From: an uncultured Eubacterium sp.
Lineage (GTDB): Bacteria; Bacillota; Clostridia; Lachnospirales; Lachnospiraceae
DNA: 64,000 nt
NCBI GenBank assembly: GCA_910584345.1
Contig: CAJTZX010000005.1
Location: 1 to 64,000 of the forward strand
Reading direction: 5' to 3'
A program made the position numbers and the translations under genes. Below are positions 62,685 to 64,000 of the stretch, piece after piece. Within the stretch, counting starts at the first letter, position 1. Each line of letters begins with the position of its first letter. The notes beneath the pieces were generated by a model. It saw nothing but the letters and a program-made list of their open reading frames with translations. It did not search any database and was not told the DNA's origin.

Positions 62685-64000
62685 TTGCTTAAGACATTGG
62701 CTTCTTATATCAAGGAATTTAAAACAGACTCTCTCATGACGCCAGTATATATGATTTTTGAGGTTATTATGGAAATGCTGATTCCGCTTTTGATGGCATC
62801 CATTATTGATGATGGAGTGGAAAAAAGCGATATTGGCCATATATATCTGATGGGAGCTTTTATGATTATCGCTGCGTTTGCAGGGCTGACCGCAGGTGTT
62901 ATGGGCGGGAAATACGGTGCAAGAGCTTCGGCTGGATTTGCCAAAAATCTGCGCGAGGGGATGTTTGTAAATATTCAGGGATATTCTTTTGAGAATATTG
63001 ACAAATATTCAACGGCAGGACTTGTAACGAGGCTGACGACAGATGTGACGAATCTGCAGAATGCCTATCAGATGATTCTTCGTATGTGTGTACGTGCACC
63101 GTTTTCGCTGATTATTGCAATGGTAATGTCATTTTTTATCTCAGCGAAACTGGCGACGATTTATTTGGTGGCCGTTATTATTCTAGGCGGCTTTCTGGCA
63201 GTTATTACGGTGAATGCATACAAATATTTTAGCGCGGTATTTGAAAAATACGATGACCTGAATGCCAGTGTGCAGGAAAATATTGCGGCAATTCGAGTCG
63301 TGAAAGCATATGTCAGAGAAGACCATGAAATCAGCAAGTTTCAAAAAGCATGCGGGAATCTTTATCGGATGTTTATAAAAGCAGAAAGTATCGTAACTTA
63401 TAATGCGCCTGCTATGATGCTTACGGTATTCAGCTGTATTTTAGGAATCAGCTGGCTGGGGGCAAAGCTGATCGTATCTACACATGCAGTGGAATTGCAG
63501 ACAGGGGATTTAATGAGTCTGCTGGCCTATTGCATGAATATTCTGATGAGCCTGATGATGCTGTCAATGGCGTTTGTTATGATTACGATGAGTTCGGCAA
63601 GCGCAAGACGTATTGCAGAAGTGTTAAATGAAAAGAGTACGCTGCAAAATCCGGCCCAGCCTGATTTTTCGGTGCCGGACGGAAGTATCCGGTTTGAGCA
63701 TGTAGATTTTTGTTACCGCAAGGGTTCACAGGTACAAGATACGGATACACAAAGTATGGATACGCAGGATACAGGCAGCGGACTTGTATTATCAGATATT
63801 AATCTGGAGATTCATTCCGGGGAGACGATTGGGATTATCGGTGGCACCGGAAGTTCAAAATCCAGTCTCGTGAATCTGATCAGCCGATTGTATGACGTGA
63901 CAGAAGGTTGTGTCAAAGTAGGCGGAAAAGATGTCAGATCCTATGATATTGAAACGCTGCGCAACGAAGTATCGGTGGTACTGCAGAAAAATGTATTGTT
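62685..64000 (+). CDS. ABC transporter, fused permease-ATPase (3'-truncated by window edge)
   Basis: An export-type ABC half-transporter running off the end of the window. TTG 62685 after AAAGGAAG starts LKTLASYIKEFKTDSLMTPV; six hydrophobic helices follow, then the nucleotide-binding domain. Walker A reads IIGGTGSSKSSLVNLISR, with Ser in place of the Gly before Lys; the Q-loop region LRNEVSVVLQKNVL ends the visible part. Signature and Walker B lie beyond 64000. The pairing of such genes suggests a heterodimeric multidrug-type exporter, with a partner probably downstream. No function can be fixed from the sequence. Confidence 0.9.
   Translation, partial: MLKTLASYIKEFKTDSLMTPVYMIFEVIMEMLIPLLMASIIDDGVEKSDIGHIYLMGAFMIIAAFAGLTAGVMGGKYGARASAGFAKNLREGMFVNIQGYSFENIDKYSTAGLVTRLTTDVTNLQNAYQMILRMCVRAPFSLIIAMVMSFFISAKLATIYLVAVIILGGFLAVITVNAYKYFSAVFEKYDDLNASVQENIAAIRVVKAYVREDHEISKFQKACGNLYRMFIKAESIVTYNAPAMMLTVFSCILGISWLGAKLIVSTHAVELQTGDLMSLLAYCMNILMSLMMLSMAFVMITMSSASARRIAEVLNEKSTLQNPAQPDFSVPDGSIRFEHVDFCYRKGSQVQDTDTQSMDTQDTGSGLVLSDINLEIHSGETIGIIGGTGSSKSSLVNLISRLYDVTEGCVKVGGKDVRSYDIETLRNEVSVVLQKNVL

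Overview
This window looks like a chromosomal segment of a motile, low-to-moderate GC Gram-positive anaerobe of the class Clostridia, most likely Lachnospiraceae. Pointers are TTG/ATG starts with strong AGGAGG ribosome-binding sites, the Bacillus/Clostridia gene pairings mbl-flhO-flhP and comF-yvyF, the cdaA-cdaR-glmM operon, DnaE rather than PolC here, and several small conserved proteins I associate with Lachnospiraceae. Nearly all genes are on the + strand. The exceptions are a MATE transporter, a YyaL-type protein and one tRNA-Gly. Genus is not resolvable by eye.

Layout. 1-4675: excision repair (uvrB, 5' end cut by the window edge; uvrA). 5197-8348: mbl/mreB homologue and three flagellar rod/hook genes. 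8461-11897: recD2, a ComF-like phosphoribosyltransferase whose 5' end is frame-disrupted at an A7 run, and yvyF. 12053-17468: two membrane proteins, cdaA-cdaR-glmM (c-di-AMP synthesis, its regulator, amino-sugar precursor) and an HPr-like protein. 17525-40783: a large surface-polysaccharide locus. It holds the complete dTDP-rhamnose set (rfbD, rfbB, rfbA, rfbC), several glycosyltransferases, two polyprenyl-phosphate sugar transferases, a Wzm/Wzt-type ABC exporter, a methyltransferase plus kinase-like protein that recalls chain-capping WbdD, a two-part membrane protein, two LytR-CpsA-Psr ligases, and at its end a DUF1972-type rhamnosyltransferase and glmS. 40911-45119: secreted papain-like protease with leucine-rich repeats, then a membrane-anchored HtrA protease. 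45151-54817: MATE/LysR pair, ogt, dnaE, pfkA, rRNA methyltransferase, small conserved protein and a small alarmone synthetase. 54947-64000: tRNA-Gly, yyaL, three small proteins, nfo, class A PBP, thrH-like phosphatase and the start of an ABC exporter.

How the parts fit. The polysaccharide locus can make dTDP-rhamnose, start chains on a polyprenyl carrier, extend them, export them by the ABC transporter and attach them to peptidoglycan through LCP proteins. It resembles streptococcal rhamnan or secondary cell wall polysaccharide clusters. GlmM and GlmS at its two ends supply the hexosamine precursors for it and for peptidoglycan.

Most unusual signals. (i) A 624-bp non-coding element at 35993-36616 bounded by 29-bp inverted repeats (one mismatch). 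It contains a roughly 235-bp nested palindrome that should fold as a long branched RNA or cruciform, and it lies beside an Rpn-family nuclease/transposase gene. (ii) The WbdD-like bifunctional protein paired with an ABC ATPase that lacks the cap-binding C-terminal domain. (iii) The comF A7 slippery run. (iv) An in-frame TAA splitting a polytopic membrane protein. (v) A three-copy dispersed palindromic repeat. No CRISPR array, prophage or classical defence island was seen.
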